The translations under genes were made by a program, and so were the position numbers. The notes beneath the pieces are model-generated. The model did no database searches. It had not been told where the DNA came from and saw nothing but the letters and a program-made list of their open reading frames with translations. Below, in pieces: positions 56,999 through 64,000 of a DNA stretch of 64,000 nt; position 1 is the stretch's first letter; every line of letters starts with the position of its first letter. The stretch covers positions 1 through 64,000 of the forward strand of contig NZ_JAOQNS010000014.1 of NCBI RefSeq assembly GCF_025961475.1, in the 5' to 3' direction. Origin of the DNA: Rhodobium gokarnense. GTDB taxonomy: Bacteria > Pseudomonadota > Alphaproteobacteria > Rhizobiales > Rhodobiaceae.

Positions 56999-57381
56999 TG
57001 GTGATCTTCAAGACACTGCTTGCTTGGCTGACCGGCGGCGTTGCCGATCGGCTTATCGAGGCGTACCGCGCCAAGCTGACCGCCGAGAATGACGCCGACC
57101 GGATCGCGGCCGACGTCCGGATCAAGAGCCTGGAGGCCAAGCGCGATCTCGCTGTTGCCGAAGCCGGGTTTTTCTGGTCGGCGACCCGGCTTGGGCGGTT
57201 CCTCTTCGCCGTGCCGCTTGGCTTGTGGTACGCCGCCGGCGTCCTCGACAGTATCTTCCTCTTCGACTGGAACGTCGCGGCCCTGCCGTCGCAGTTCTGG
57301 GACATCGCACAGGTCGTCATTCCGGCGCTTTTCCTGTCGGAGACGGCTCAAATTGGTTTGAGGCATTGGGGTAATAGATGA
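56998..57381 (+). CDS. Holin-type lysis protein with hydrophobic segments
   Basis: A 127-residue protein starting at ATG 56998 (TGATG). An N-terminal amphipathic helix, a charged linker (RIAADVRIKSLEAKRDLAVA) and two hydrophobic segments (LFAVPLGLWYAAGVLDSIFL, VVIPALFLSETAQIGL). It resembles the 3-TM-like lysis proteins in this gene position. Confidence 0.6.
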   Translation: MVIFKTLLAWLTGGVADRLIEAYRAKLTAENDADRIAADVRIKSLEAKRDLAVAEAGFFWSATRLGRFLFAVPLGLWYAAGVLDSIFLFDWNVAALPSQFWDIAQVVIPALFLSETAQIGLRHWGNR

Positions 57382-57923
57382 CACCGGAAGAGCATGAGCG
57401 ACTTGGGCGTCTCGAAAAGCAACAGGCGGAAGATCACGAATTGCTCGTTCGCTTTGATGAACGGCAAAAGCTGCTGGTGTCGGATATGGCTATCGTCAAG
57501 AAGGACATCAGCGAATTCAAGGCGTTGGTTCAGCAAGCAGGTGGTGCCCGCTGGATGTTGATATCCTTGGGCGCGGCCGCCTTTTGGGCCATGGGGTATA
57601 TCGCCAATCTACTGCCGAAGCTGTTCGGTGTCTCTGCCTTGGCCATGATCATTGCCGGTTTGCTCATGCCAACACCCGTCGCAGCGCAGGGCGTCGTTCC
57701 CTGCGGCGACCGCGAAACCGTCGTGGCTATGCTGGCGACGCGCTATGGCGAGACGCCCCGGGCGCTGGGCCTCGCCTCGCGCTCTGACGTCCTGGAGATC
57801 TTCGTCTCCAAGGGCGGCTCCTGGACGGTGCTGATGACCAATACCTCCGGCCGCGCCTGCATGATCGCCGTCGGCGAGAACTGGGAGGACCTGAAGCCGG
57901 CCCCGCCCGGCGATCCCACCTGA
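57378..57923 (+). CDS. Lysis-region protein: coiled coil, membrane helix and C-terminal domain
   Basis: A 181-residue protein overlapping the holin-like stop. The N-terminal 55 residues form a coiled coil (RLEKQQAEDHELLVRFDERQ). Two hydrophobic stretches follow (about 58-98), the second ending in AQG like a signal peptide. The C-terminal 75 residues (CGDRETVVAMLATRYGETPR, then GGSWTVLMTNTSGRACMIAV) resemble small exported host-type domains. It may be a fusion of a lysis regulator and an exported domain. Confidence 0.6.
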   Translation: MTPEEHERLGRLEKQQAEDHELLVRFDERQKLLVSDMAIVKKDISEFKALVQQAGGARWMLISLGAAAFWAMGYIANLLPKLFGVSALAMIIAGLLMPTPVAAQGVVPCGDRETVVAMLATRYGETPRALGLASRSDVLEIFVSKGGSWTVLMTNTSGRACMIAVGENWEDLKPAPPGDPT

Positions 57924-57927
57924 GATC

Positions 57928-57983
57928 GGACCTGCGATAATTTTTCGGCCCACAAGTGCGGCCGAGAAAATTATCGCAGGTCC
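57928..57983. terminator. Long near-perfect inverted repeat at the end of the lysis operon
   Basis: Arms 57928-57950 and 57960-57983 pair throughout except for one extra G, with a 9-base loop. The arms contain GGACCTGCGATAATTTTTC. The A/T-rich part of each arm could give a bidirectional terminator. Confidence 0.75.
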
Positions 57984-58080
57984 CAAGAGCTTCCGCGCCG
58001 TCACCGCGGTACGGAAGAAGTCCAGTCATCTGGATTTGAGTGGCTCCTGTCCACTCTGTTTGACGCCCCCCCTGTGCCTT

Positions 58081-58111
58081 GCCGCTGGCCTTCGGGTCGG
58101 CGGCTTTTTTT
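58081..58111 (+). terminator. Rho-independent terminator with TTCG tetraloop
   Basis: GCCGCTGGCC-TTCG-GGTCGGCGGC followed by seven T. It insulates the right prophage end from the host region. Confidence 0.88.
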
Positions 58112-58139
58112 GTGCCTGCCCCGCGACAACAGGTGGATC

Positions 58140-58325
58140 CTATCTCCAGCCTTCCGGGATTGCCGGCATGATGGCAATCACCGTGGTAGCGATCGCTGCG
58201 GCACCGAACGCAACGGCAGACAGGGTTGCACGCCAGTCTCTGGCCTTGCCCGCGACGGCAGCAAGAAAGCCTTCAGCGACCGCCGAAAGGGCGGCATTGA
58301 AAATCAAAGCGGCGAAGAAAACAAT
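58140..58325 (-). pseudogene. Short membrane ORF without a usual start codon
   Basis: On the minus strand an open stretch reads TIVFFAALIFNAALSAVAEG, then VAGKARDWRATLSAVAFGAA, ending PEGWR. It is strongly hydrophobic and protein-like, but no ATG, GTG or TTG lies near AGGAGA; ACG or ATT occupy that place. It could be a decayed membrane-protein gene. The interval 57984-58419 holds otherwise only the terminator. Confidence 0.3.
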
Positions 58326-58419
58326 CGTCGTGCCCTGTCTCCTGCTAGGGTAAATGTTAGGGCGCGGTTGTCGGTCCGATCATTTTTTGCAGGAAATTCA
58401 TAGACTTATGCTGGACGCG

Positions 58420-58494
58420 TGGCGCTCCCTAGGGGAGTCGAACCCCTCTTTCCAGATTGAAAATCTGGCGTCCTAACCGATAGACGAAGGGAGC
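58420..58494 (-). tRNA. tRNA-Glu (TTC), probable attachment site
   Basis: A complete 75-nt cloverleaf on the minus strand with encoded CCA. The anticodon stem is CCAGA/TCTGG with loop TTTTCAA, giving TTC. Its 3' end faces the prophage, so integration probably used its 3' half as attB. The matching left attachment repeat would lie before base 1. The following interval 58495-58862 shows no gene or RNA I can support. Confidence 0.95.
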
Positions 58495-58862
58495 GCTTGG
58501 CCGATCATCGGAATCGACGGGCGGTTTATAGAGGGGAATGCTGCGGGCGACAAGACCGCCGGGCGGGATTTTTCGGCGTCCTTCGGCCCTGTCGCAACCA
58601 CATTCGGTGCGGTTACTGTAAGGCCCCGCAGTCGCTGATGCCGGGCCGCGTTCGAACGGGCGCAGGCCGGACACTGCGCGAGGCCGCAAGGCGTTTCCGA
58701 CGCCCTTACTTGAACCGGCGTCCGCGGGACGGGGCGCGAGGAGGCAAGGCGATTTCGAAGCCTTTGTTCGAACGGGCATCGACCGGGGCGGGGGAGAGGC
58801 AGCGGTGCATTCGCCGTCAGACCCATCGCCCCCGATCCAAGCCCGCCGATGCCCCAAAAAAA

Positions 58863-59303
58863 TCACCAGTGGCCGGTGTTGCCCATGGACGCCCAGGGCT
58901 CGGCCGGCTCCTTGGAGTCCCCCTTCTGCAGCAGCTCCACGGAAATGTTGTCCGGCGAGCGCACGAAGGCCATGTGGCCGTCGCGGGGCGGGCGGTTGAT
59001 GGTGACGCCGGATTTCTGCAGCTTGTCGCAAAGGCCGTAGATGTCGTCGACCTCGAACGCCAGATGGCCGAAATTGCGGCCCTCACCATAGTCTTCCGGG
59101 TCCCAGTTGTAGGTCAGCTCAACGAGCGGGGCCTTGTCGGTCTTGGCCCGGTCGCCGTCCTCCGGCGCGGCCAGGAAAATCAGCGTGAACCGGCCCTTTT
59201 CGCTCTCGGTCCGGCGCACCTCTTGCAGGCCGAGCTTGTTGCAGTAGAAATCGAGCGAGGCATCGAGGTCCTTCACGCGGACCATGGTGTGCAGATAGCG
59301 CAT
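58863..59303 (-). CDS. gloA: Lactoylglutathione lyase (glyoxalase I)
   Basis: A 146-residue vicinal-oxygen-chelate enzyme. [40 protein letters not shown] and the metal-binding His/Glu pattern (HTM, ELTYN, GHLAF, VELL) are diagnostic. It converts the methylglyoxal-glutathione adduct to lactoylglutathione. It is divergent from the sirtuin gene, with a 40-base gap between their starts. Host chromosomal gene. Confidence 0.93.
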   Translation of the reverse strand: MRYLHTMVRVKDLDASLDFYCNKLGLQEVRRTESEKGRFTLIFLAAPEDGDRAKTDKAPLVELTYNWDPEDYGEGRNFGHLAFEVDDIYGLCDKLQKSGVTINRPPRDGHMAFVRSPDNISVELLQKGDSKEPAEPWASMGNTGHW

Positions 59304-59343
59304 TTTTTGCGTCTCCCGTTTTTTCGAATCTGAGGCTTAACTT

Positions 59344-60105
59344 ATGACGGTGATCGCGGAACTCAACGCCGCATGCGAAACAATCGCCGAGCTTCTGGCC
59401 GGCGCCCGGCGTGGCGTCGTCTTCACCGGCGCCGGCATCTCAACCGAGAGCGGCATTCCCGATTTCCGCAGCCCGGGCGGCATCTGGTCCAACTACAAGC
59501 CGATCATGTTCGACGACTTCTGCGCCTCCGAAGACGCGCGCATGGAGGACTGGCGCCGGCGCTTCGTGATGATGGACCAGTTCGGCGCGGCCGAGCCCAA
59601 TGCCGGCCACCTCGCCATCGCCGAGGAGATGCGGCGCGGCCATCTGGAGACGGTGATCACCCAGAACATCGACGGTCTGCACCAGCGGGCCGGCGTTCCG
59701 CCCGAGCGCGTCATCGAGATCCACGGCAACGGGACCTACGCCCATTGCCTCGACTGCCGCGAACGCCACGAGCTCGCCGAAATGCGCGCGCACATCGACG
59801 AGACAGGGGAGAGCCCGCGCTGCCGTTCCTGCGGCGGCCTCGTCAAGGGCGCGGTGATTTCCTTCGGCCAGATGATGCCGGAGGCGGAGATGGCGCGCGC
59901 CCAGGAGGCGGCCGTCAACGCCGACCTGTTCCTGGCCATCGGCTCGTCGCTGGTCGTCTACCCCGCCGCCGCCCTGCCGGTGATCGCCAAGCGGGCCGGC
60001 GCGACGCTGGTCATCATCAACCGCGATCCGACCGACCTCGATGCCATCGCCGACCATGTCGTGCGCATGCAGATAGGCGATGTATTCAAGCCTTTTCTTG
60101 GGTAA
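59344..60105 (+). CDS. cobB: NAD-dependent protein deacylase (sirtuin)
   Basis: A 253-residue sirtuin. GAGIS, the NAD-binding segment ESGIPDFRSPGG, the catalytic motif TQNIDGLHQRAG followed by EIHGN, and four zinc cysteines (CLDC and CRSC) are all present. It removes acyl groups from lysines using NAD. Host gene. Confidence 0.92.
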   Translation: MTVIAELNAACETIAELLAGARRGVVFTGAGISTESGIPDFRSPGGIWSNYKPIMFDDFCASEDARMEDWRRRFVMMDQFGAAEPNAGHLAIAEEMRRGHLETVITQNIDGLHQRAGVPPERVIEIHGNGTYAHCLDCRERHELAEMRAHIDETGESPRCRSCGGLVKGAVISFGQMMPEAEMARAQEAAVNADLFLAIGSSLVVYPAAALPVIAKRAGATLVIINRDPTDLDAIADHVVRMQIGDVFKPFLG

Positions 60106-60302
60106 GAATTGGCTAACCGTACCGTCGCGGGGAATTTGCCGGTAAAATACGCCCGATTTCCTTGCGGATAATTTCGTGGAGGCCTCGAAAACCCCTTGTG
60201 CCCGGCCCCCAACCCGATGGTATCCTTCTACCGGGAATCACTTCCGGCGGCCGTTGCTTGGGGACGGTGCGTCAGTGAGGCGTAAAAAAGAGGCCGATTG
60301 TC

Positions 60303-60887
60303 ATGGTGGCGAAGTATTCGCCAGATGCGCGCGACGACCTGGACGACCTCTCCGACGAGGCTGCAGTCGATGTCGTCGAGGTGGCGGGCACCATCAAGTG
60401 GTTCGACGTTGCCAAGGGGTTCGGCTTCATCGTCCCCGACGAGGACGGCATGGCCGACATCCTCTTACACGTCACGTGCCTGAGGCGCGACGGCTTCCAG
60501 ACCGCCTATGAGGGCGCCCGCGTCGTCTGCGAGGTGCTGGAGCGCCCGCGCGGCCTGCAGGCCCTCAGGATCCTCTCCATGGACGAGGCGACGGCCGTGC
60601 ATCCCTCGCAGATGCCGCCCTCGCGCACCCATGTCCAGGTGACGCCGACCTTCGGGCCGGAGCGGGCCCAGGTGAAGTGGTTCAACCGCCTGCGCGGCTA
60701 CGGGTTCCTGACCCGCGGCGAGGGCACCCCGGACATCTTCATCCACATGGAGACCCTGCGCCGCTTCGGCATTGCTGAGTTGCGCCCCGGCCAGTTCGTC
60801 ACCATCCGCTATGGCGCCGGCCCCAAGGGGCTGATGGTGGCCGAGATCCGGCCGGAAGACGGCGGCCACATCCCGTCCTCCCATTGA
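60303..60887 (+). CDS. Cold-shock-domain protein with two CSDs
   Basis: A 194-residue protein with two cold-shock domains: IKWFDVAKGFGFIVPDEDGM and VKWFNRLRGYGFLTRGEGTP, each with the RNP-like aromatic motif. The double-CSD form is typical of alphaproteobacteria. It binds RNA or single-stranded DNA. The upstream gap 60106-60302 holds no gene. Confidence 0.9.
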   Translation: MVAKYSPDARDDLDDLSDEAAVDVVEVAGTIKWFDVAKGFGFIVPDEDGMADILLHVTCLRRDGFQTAYEGARVVCEVLERPRGLQALRILSMDEATAVHPSQMPPSRTHVQVTPTFGPERAQVKWFNRLRGYGFLTRGEGTPDIFIHMETLRRFGIAELRPGQFVTIRYGAGPKGLMVAEIRPEDGGHIPSSH

Positions 60888-60895
60888 GGTCGTCG

Positions 60896-61393
60896 ATGCG
60901 GGCATCGGGCGTTCGGGCGGGTCGTTCTCAGGCCCGTTTCTTCCAGGTTTTTCTGCTGGTCGCCCTTGCATGGGCGGCGCTCGCCGCAGCCGGCCCGTTG
61001 CGCGCGGCCGATGCCGCGCCCGTGGTGCTCGAGACCGCGAGCGGCTCCCATTCCTTCACCGTGGAGATCGCCGATACGACGGCGGAACGCACCCGCGGGC
61101 TGATGTACCGCCGCGAGATGGCGCCGGACCATGGCATGCTGTTCGATTTCAAGCGCTCCGAACTACTCTCCTTCTGGATGAAGAACACCTATATCTCCCT
61201 CGACATGATCTTCATTGCCGCCGACGGGACGGTGAATTTCATCGCCCGCGACACGGTGCCGGAATCGACGGACCTCGTCTCGCCGCCGGAGAGGGCGCGC
61301 TTCGTGCTGGAAGTCGTCGCCGGCACGGCCGACCGCATCGGCCTGAAGGTCGGCGACCGTGCCCGCCATCCGCTGATCGGCGCCGGCGGGTGA
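60896..61393 (+). CDS. DUF192 exported protein
   Basis: A 165-residue protein from ATG 60896 (a TTG at 60884 is less likely). An N-terminal signal peptide (FFQVFLLVALAWAALAAAGP, ending ADA) precedes a DUF192 domain with ERTRGLMYRREMAPDHGMLF and FWMKNTYISLDMIFI. It is probably periplasmic; the biochemical role of the family is unclear. Confidence 0.88.
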   Translation: MRASGVRAGRSQARFFQVFLLVALAWAALAAAGPLRAADAAPVVLETASGSHSFTVEIADTTAERTRGLMYRREMAPDHGMLFDFKRSELLSFWMKNTYISLDMIFIAADGTVNFIARDTVPESTDLVSPPERARFVLEVVAGTADRIGLKVGDRARHPLIGAGG

Positions 61394-61478
61394 GGGGACG
61401 CGGCAGGGCGAGGGGGCAAAGCGCTTGTCCGCGAAGCGGTCAGCGTGTAATCGGATAGTCGGTTCGGCGCCGGACCGG

Positions 61479-61555
61479 CGGGGCATAGCGCAGCCTGGTA
61501 GCGCAACTGCTTTGGGAGCAGTAGGTCGCAGGTTCAAATCCTGCTGCCCCGACCA
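61479..61555 (+). tRNA. tRNA-Pro (TGG)
   Basis: A complete 77-nt cloverleaf, acceptor CGGGGCA/TGCCCCG, anticodon loop TTTGGGA giving TGG, CCA encoded. Confidence 0.96.
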
Positions 61556-61599
61556 GCCGTCCGGGCGAAAGGCAACGGGATTTCGGGAGACCGCCAGCA

Positions 61600-61905
61600 A
61601 TGATCGCGCGCATCTACAAACCGACGAAGACGGCCATGCAGTCCGGCACCCGCAAGACCAAGCGCTGGGTGCTCGATTTCGAGCCCGCCGCCCCGCGCAA
61701 CAAGGACCCGCTGATGGGCTGGACGTCGGCCACCGACATGACCCAGCAGGTGCGCCTGTTCTTCGCCACCAAGGAAGAGGCGATCGCCTATGCGGAGCGC
61801 AACGGCATCGAGTTCCGCGTCCTGGAACCGAAGGCTCGCGAGCCGAAGCGCAAGTTCTACGCCGACAATTTCCGCTACGACCGCGCCGCGCCCTGGACCC
61901 ACTGA
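61600..61905 (+). CDS. NADH dehydrogenase complex I accessory subunit (NDUFS4-like)
   Basis: A 101-residue protein, ARIYKPTKTAMQSGTRKTKR with MGWTSATDMTQQVRLFFATK and KSYADNFRY-like end (KFYADNFRYDRAAPWTH). This is the ETC complex I subunit family conserved between mitochondria and alphaproteobacteria, acting at the matrix/cytoplasmic arm of complex I. Confidence 0.92.
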   Translation: MIARIYKPTKTAMQSGTRKTKRWVLDFEPAAPRNKDPLMGWTSATDMTQQVRLFFATKEEAIAYAERNGIEFRVLEPKAREPKRKFYADNFRYDRAAPWTH

Positions 61906-62036
61906 TTTTTTGAAAGCTGCCCGCTTCTGAAGCGGGCCTTGCGAACAGCGAACCGGGCTCAAGGACAAAAAGACGCGCCGGAACACCGACCGAGAGCATG
62001 CGCCCGTGCCTCCTGTTGACCGCGCGAGGCACCAAA

Positions 62037-62113
62037 GACCCCGTAGCTCAGCCGGATAGAGCAGCTGACTTCTAATCAGCAGGTCGCAGGTTCGAATCCT
62101 GCCGGGGTCGCCA
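62037..62113 (+). tRNA. tRNA-Arg (TCT)
   Basis: A complete 77-nt cloverleaf, acceptor GACCCCG/CGGGGTC, anticodon loop CTTCTAA giving TCT, CCA encoded and followed by six T that may terminate it. The following gap (62114-62331) shows no other gene. Confidence 0.96.
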
Positions 62114-62331
62114 GTTTTTTCAAGGATTTGACGGGAAGTCTCTGCGATCCGCCGAGCGCTGATTGACGGTGAATGGCCCGCCGCGCCTGATGCCTTTGTG
62201 ACGACCTTGAAACGGGTCCTTCCGCCGCGCCGCTTTCGCCGCCCGTGCGCGTTGTTTGTTACCGCCCGCAAAATCGCCGCAAACCTTGTGTCAAAGCGCC
62301 GCCGTTTTCCAACAACCTGAAGGACGAGACG

Positions 62332-62721
62332 GTGATTCAGTTGACCGCGCTTTGGCGGGGGCTCATTGCGGCTTCTGTCGTGACCATGGTGGCTGCGGGC
62401 GGGACCGCGGCCATTGCCAAGACCGAGAAGGGCCGGGCCTCCTGGTACGCGATGACCTCGCGCACCGCGAGCGGCGAGCGGGCGAACCCGAACGCCATGA
62501 CGGCGGCCCACCGGCGCCTGAAATTCGGCACCCGCGTGAAGGTGACCAACAAGCGCAATGGCCGCTCGGTCGTCGTCTGCATCAACGACCGCGGCCCGTT
62601 CGTGCGCGGCCGCATCATCGACGTCACAAAGGCGGCGGCGCAAAAGCTCGGTTTCATCCGCGCCGGATCGGTGATGGTCGACGTCGACGTCGTCGGCCGC
62701 GAAACGGACGGCTGCGCGTGA
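62332..62721 (+). CDS. rlpA: RlpA-like septal/peptidoglycan protein
   Basis: A 129-residue protein starting at GTG 62332; a longer frame to 62245 lacks a good start context. A signal peptide (TALWRGLIAASVVTMVAAGG) precedes a double-psi beta-barrel domain with ASWYAMTSRTASGERANPNA, VKVTNKRNGRSVVVCINDRG and RIIDVTKAAAQKLGF. Short RlpA-like proteins are often lytic or septum-associated. Confidence 0.88.
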   Translation: MIQLTALWRGLIAASVVTMVAAGGTAAIAKTEKGRASWYAMTSRTASGERANPNAMTAAHRRLKFGTRVKVTNKRNGRSVVVCINDRGPFVRGRIIDVTKAAAQKLGFIRAGSVMVDVDVVGRETDGCA

Positions 62722-62834
62722 GGCCAAGGGCTTTGCCTGCCCTCGACCTGAGCACATAACGCGCGACGGCCAGGATTGATCCAAAGCCGTGTGCGATCCG
62801 TCTAATGGGAGAACCCGTTTTCCGGATCGAGGCC

Positions 62835-64000
62835 ATGACCGAGGACACCGCGCCGCCCGAGGCGCTGCCCAGCAAAGACCGCCGCCTGGTGTTCGGTGCC
62901 AGCGGCTATATCGGCTCCAACCTCGTGCCCTATCTGACGGCGGCCGGCATTCCGGTGCGGGCCGTATCGCGCCGCCCGCAGGTGCTGGAGGCGCATAGCT
63001 GGGACGGCGTCCAGGTCATGGCGGCGGACGCGCTCGACCCAAAATCCCTCGATCCGGTGCTGGAAGGCGTCGACACCGCCCACTATCTCGTCCACTCCAT
63101 GGCCGCCGGCCGCGATTTCGGCCGGCTCGACCTGGAGGCGGCCCGGAACTTCGCGGCGGCTGCCGAACGGGCGGGCGTCCGCCGTATCGTCTATCTCGGC
63201 GGGCTGGTGCCGGACGATGCGGATTCCGAGCACATCACCTCGCGCCGCGACACCGGCGACGAACTGCGCCGCGGATCGGTGCCAGTGACGGAGCTGCGCG
63301 CCGGCATCATCGTCGGGCCGGGCTCGGCGGCCTTCGAGGTCATGCGCGACCTCGTCTTCCACCTGCCGGTGATGGTGACGCCCCTGTGGGTGCGCTCCAA
63401 GTCGCCGCCTGTCGCCCTCGACAATCTGCTTTTTTATCTCCTGCGGCTGCCGGAGCATGAGGAAGCGGCTGGAAAGACGTTCGATGCGGCGGGCCCGGAA
63501 ACCCTCACATACCAGGACATGATGACGACCCTTGCCGATGTCGCCGGCCGGCAGCCGCCCGCCATCATCCCGGTCTCCGTGCTGTCACCGCGCCTGTCGT
63601 CCTACTGGCTGAAGCTGGTGACCGCCGTGCCCGCCAATGTTGCCCGGGCGTTGATCGAGGGCCTGAAGCATGATTTCGTCGCCGATACCGGGCCGCTCGA
63701 AACCCTGGTGCCGCAGCGGCTTCTCGGCTTTCGCGAGAGCGTCGAAGCGGCGTTCGCGGCCGAGCGGCAATGCACCGTGCAGGCGCGCTGGGTGGAAGGA
63801 GCGTTCAGGATGCGGGGCCGGCGGCGCGACCATGCCTACTATGCCAAGCGCGCCTCCGGCACGGCGACGGCAGAATCCTCGCCTGAGTCGGTCTGGAAGG
63901 TGGTGACGGCGATCGGCGGCGACAATCGCTACTACTATCTGAACACGCTCTGGACCGCGCGCGAGGTGCTCGACTGGATGGTCGGCGGCCGCGGCCTGCA
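62835..64000 (+). CDS. SDR-family NAD(P)-binding protein with DUF2867 (3' end outside window)
   Basis: A partial gene running off the window. ATG 62835 has GAGG upstream; ATG 62805 is an alternative. LVFGASGYIGSNLVPYLTAA is the Rossmann glycine-rich motif. HYLVHSMAAGRDFGRLDLEA and VRRIVYLGGLVPDDADSEHI mark the extended-type SDR fold. The C-terminal part around DNRYYYLNTLWTAREVLDWM starts a DUF2867 domain. The substrate is not known. Confidence 0.85.
   Translation, partial: MTEDTAPPEALPSKDRRLVFGASGYIGSNLVPYLTAAGIPVRAVSRRPQVLEAHSWDGVQVMAADALDPKSLDPVLEGVDTAHYLVHSMAAGRDFGRLDLEAARNFAAAAERAGVRRIVYLGGLVPDDADSEHITSRRDTGDELRRGSVPVTELRAGIIVGPGSAAFEVMRDLVFHLPVMVTPLWVRSKSPPVALDNLLFYLLRLPEHEEAAGKTFDAAGPETLTYQDMMTTLADVAGRQPPAIIPVSVLSPRLSSYWLKLVTAVPANVARALIEGLKHDFVADTGPLETLVPQRLLGFRESVEAAFAAERQCTVQARWVEGAFRMRGRRRDHAYYAKRASGTATAESSPESVWKVVTAIGGDNRYYYLNTLWTAREVLDWMVGGRGL

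Overview
The window is almost entirely one temperate siphovirus prophage (from before base 1 to about 58.4 kb), followed by about 5.6 kb of host chromosome. High GC content, the host gene set (gloA, a sirtuin, a double cold-shock-domain protein, a DUF192 protein, a complex I accessory subunit, an RlpA-like protein, an SDR/DUF2867 protein) and a phage protein carrying a CtrA signature point to an alphaproteobacterium, probably Hyphomicrobiales. The left phage end lies outside the window and no integrase is visible. The right end abuts the 3' end of a tRNA-Glu gene, a classic attachment site.

Layout. (1) 68-10284, minus strand: left early operon with a HerA-like ATPase, regulators including a receiver-less CtrA DNA-binding domain, a ParB-fold protein, a RecE-like nuclease and its partner, small proteins, and a DUF6745 protein with about 52 tetrapeptide repeats. 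(2) 10285-11436: control region with a LexA/CI-type repressor, a divergent Cro-like gene, four perfect ATAC-N5-GTAT operators on two matching promoters, and inverted arrays of TGTCACA. (3) 11437-21581, plus strand: right early operon with an MT-A70 methyltransferase, a RuvC-fold nuclease, a C5-cytosine methyltransferase interrupted by an intein at its catalytic cysteine, a primase-helicase and a GcrA-like regulator. A second TGTCACA array lies at 20.2 kb. (4) 21.5-22.0 kb: two small minus-strand genes under a third promoter related to the first two. (5) 22230-23330: an initiator-type tRNA followed by about 1 kb with no believable gene and many strong helices, a candidate giant structured RNA in the style of GOLLD/ROOL. 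(6) 23336-36.6 kb: packaging, portal, scaffold, P22-like coat, neck and connector genes. (7) 36.6-40.1 kb: a cassette of glycosyltransferase-like and sulfotransferase-like genes. (8) 40.2-41.4 kb: tail tube. (9) 41.4-43.4 kb: a ribbon-helix-helix repressor divergent from KilA-N and BRO/KilAC antirepressors, resembling the logic of the P22 immI region. (10) 44.1-55.8 kb: tail assembly with a programmed -1 frameshift, tape measure, a 39-residue-repeat tail protein, hub and receptor-binding proteins. (11) 55.8-57.9 kb: lysis. (12) 57.9-58.5 kb: terminators and tRNA-Glu. (13) 58.8-64 kb: host genes and two more tRNAs.

How it fits together. The CI-type repressor probably silences the left and right promoters through shared operators. 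The left operon supplies recombination functions and host-cycle regulators; the right operon supplies DNA modification and replication. After induction the late block builds a long-tailed virion and lyses the cell. The RHH/antirepressor island gives a second switch. Several small genes that are easily missed (6319-6474, 11980-12102, 21835-21948, 27154-27312, 35643-35819, 38872-39045, 41677-41847) were found by reading between the larger ones.
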